Shown piece after piece: positions 63,649-64,000 of a stretch of DNA of 64,000 nucleotides. The stretch is from Bdellovibrio sp. ZAP7. Its GTDB lineage: Bacteria; Bdellovibrionota; Bdellovibrionia; Bdellovibrionales; Bdellovibrionaceae. The stretch lies in NCBI RefSeq assembly GCF_006874645.1, contig NZ_CP030082.1:1984001-2048000 (forward strand), given 5' to 3'. A program made the translations under genes and the position numbers. Below the pieces are notes generated by a model. The model searched no databases. It saw only the letters and a program-made list of their open reading frames with translations, and was not told the origin of the DNA. The stretch's first letter is position 1; each line of letters begins with the position of its first letter.

Positions 63649-64000
63649 ATGCAAACAACTCTGGTTAAGTCGCTTTTTAGAGAAACAGAAAAATTCTTGG
63701 ACAAAGAAATCCATATGTCGGGTTGGGTTCGTAAGATTCGTGACCAAAAGAATTTCGGTTTTATCGAGTTGAATGATGGCTCTTTCTTTAAAGGCGTTCA
63801 GGTTGTTTTTGACGAGAAGCTTGCAAACTTTGAAGAGTTGGCAAAACTTTCTATTGCAAGCTCCATCATGGTGACTGGTAAAGTTGTGAAGTCTCAAGGT
63901 GCGGGACAAACTTTTGAAGTTTTGGCTTCCAAAGTCGAAGTGATTCAAAAAGCCTCTGCTGAATATCCTCTACAAAATAAACGTCACAGCTTTGAGTATC
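63649..64000 (+). CDS. asnS: Asparagine-tRNA ligase, N-terminal part, truncated by window end
   Basis: The first 117 codons are visible: [58 protein letters not shown] is the OB-fold anticodon-binding domain of class IIb AsnRS ([22 protein letters not shown]). The signature motifs lie past the window edge. AsnS charges tRNA-Asn. AsnRS is chosen over the similar AspRS and LysRS because of the [15 protein letters not shown] pattern and the short N-terminus. Confidence 0.88.
   Translation, partial: MQTTLVKSLFRETEKFLDKEIHMSGWVRKIRDQKNFGFIELNDGSFFKGVQVVFDEKLANFEELAKLSIASSIMVTGKVVKSQGAGQTFEVLASKVEVIQKASAEYPLQNKRHSFEY

Overview
The window reads as chromosomal DNA of a predatory Bdellovibrionota bacterium, most likely Bdellovibrio or a close relative. 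This is inferred from gene content and style: a Gram-negative envelope gene set (LptD, CpoB-like protein, many short secreted proteins), a salvage-oriented metabolic set, coiled-coil-rich proteins and Lys/Ala-rich basic tails. No 16S gene or species-specific marker is present, so the species is not established. Gene density is very high and coding sequence alternates between strands. No phage, transposon or CRISPR array was seen. The only RNA gene found is an initiator tRNA-Met.

Layout. 1-4226: a murein tripeptide salvage group (M14 amidase of MpaA type, DAP decarboxylase, glutamate racemase), then GMP reductase and a membrane protein. 4247-10439: small enzymes and unknowns (NmrA-like reductase, HutD-like protein, AI-2E exporter, DUF1993 and YciI-like proteins, tRNA-fMet, an SDR). 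10458-14972: TrhO tRNA hydroxylase, release factor 3 and a two-gene ABC exporter. 15067-20750: the conserved translation/RNA cluster ffh-rpsP-khpA-rimM-trmD-SPOUT methyltransferase-rplS, then rnhB and yraN. 20756-34756: LptD, a STAS protein, two long coiled-coil proteins, a VKOR-DsbA fusion, a ChaN-like protein with a GYF_2-like partner, HU, a run of envelope proteins, and pyruvate kinase. 34843-38603: a cyclic-nucleotide-binding-domain protein and a thiolase-scoA-scoB group for acetoacetate metabolism. 38687-44814: a secreted beta-repeat protein, a histone-H1-like tripartite protein, a secreted HNH nuclease, MiaB and a bifunctional-nuclease-domain protein. 44888-51934: Kef-type antiporter, formylglycine-generating enzyme, gamma-carbonic anhydrase fold protein, guaB and guaA. 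51942-64000: cupin, secreted three-repeat trefoil protein, secreted unknowns, an MFS exporter, DNA polymerase III alpha, a FlgT-like envelope pair, a double periplasmic-binding-protein fusion and the start of asnS.

How the parts fit. The left end can release meso-DAP from murein peptide and turn it into lysine, while racemase links D- and L-glutamate. GuaC on the left and GuaB/GuaA on the right let the cell move guanine nucleotides in both directions. The secreted nuclease, the disulfide-forming VKOR fusion and LptD belong to the envelope and periplasm. The central block is translation housekeeping.

The least ordinary items are the tripartite histone-like protein with a Cys/His cluster (39739-40656), a structured palindromic element after it (40667-40766), the PBP1-PBP2 fusion with no transporter or kinase beside it (61826-63589), a formylglycine-generating enzyme with an intact Cys pair (47170-48318), and stem-loops that abut or include the start regions of the Kef antiporter, guaB and asnS.
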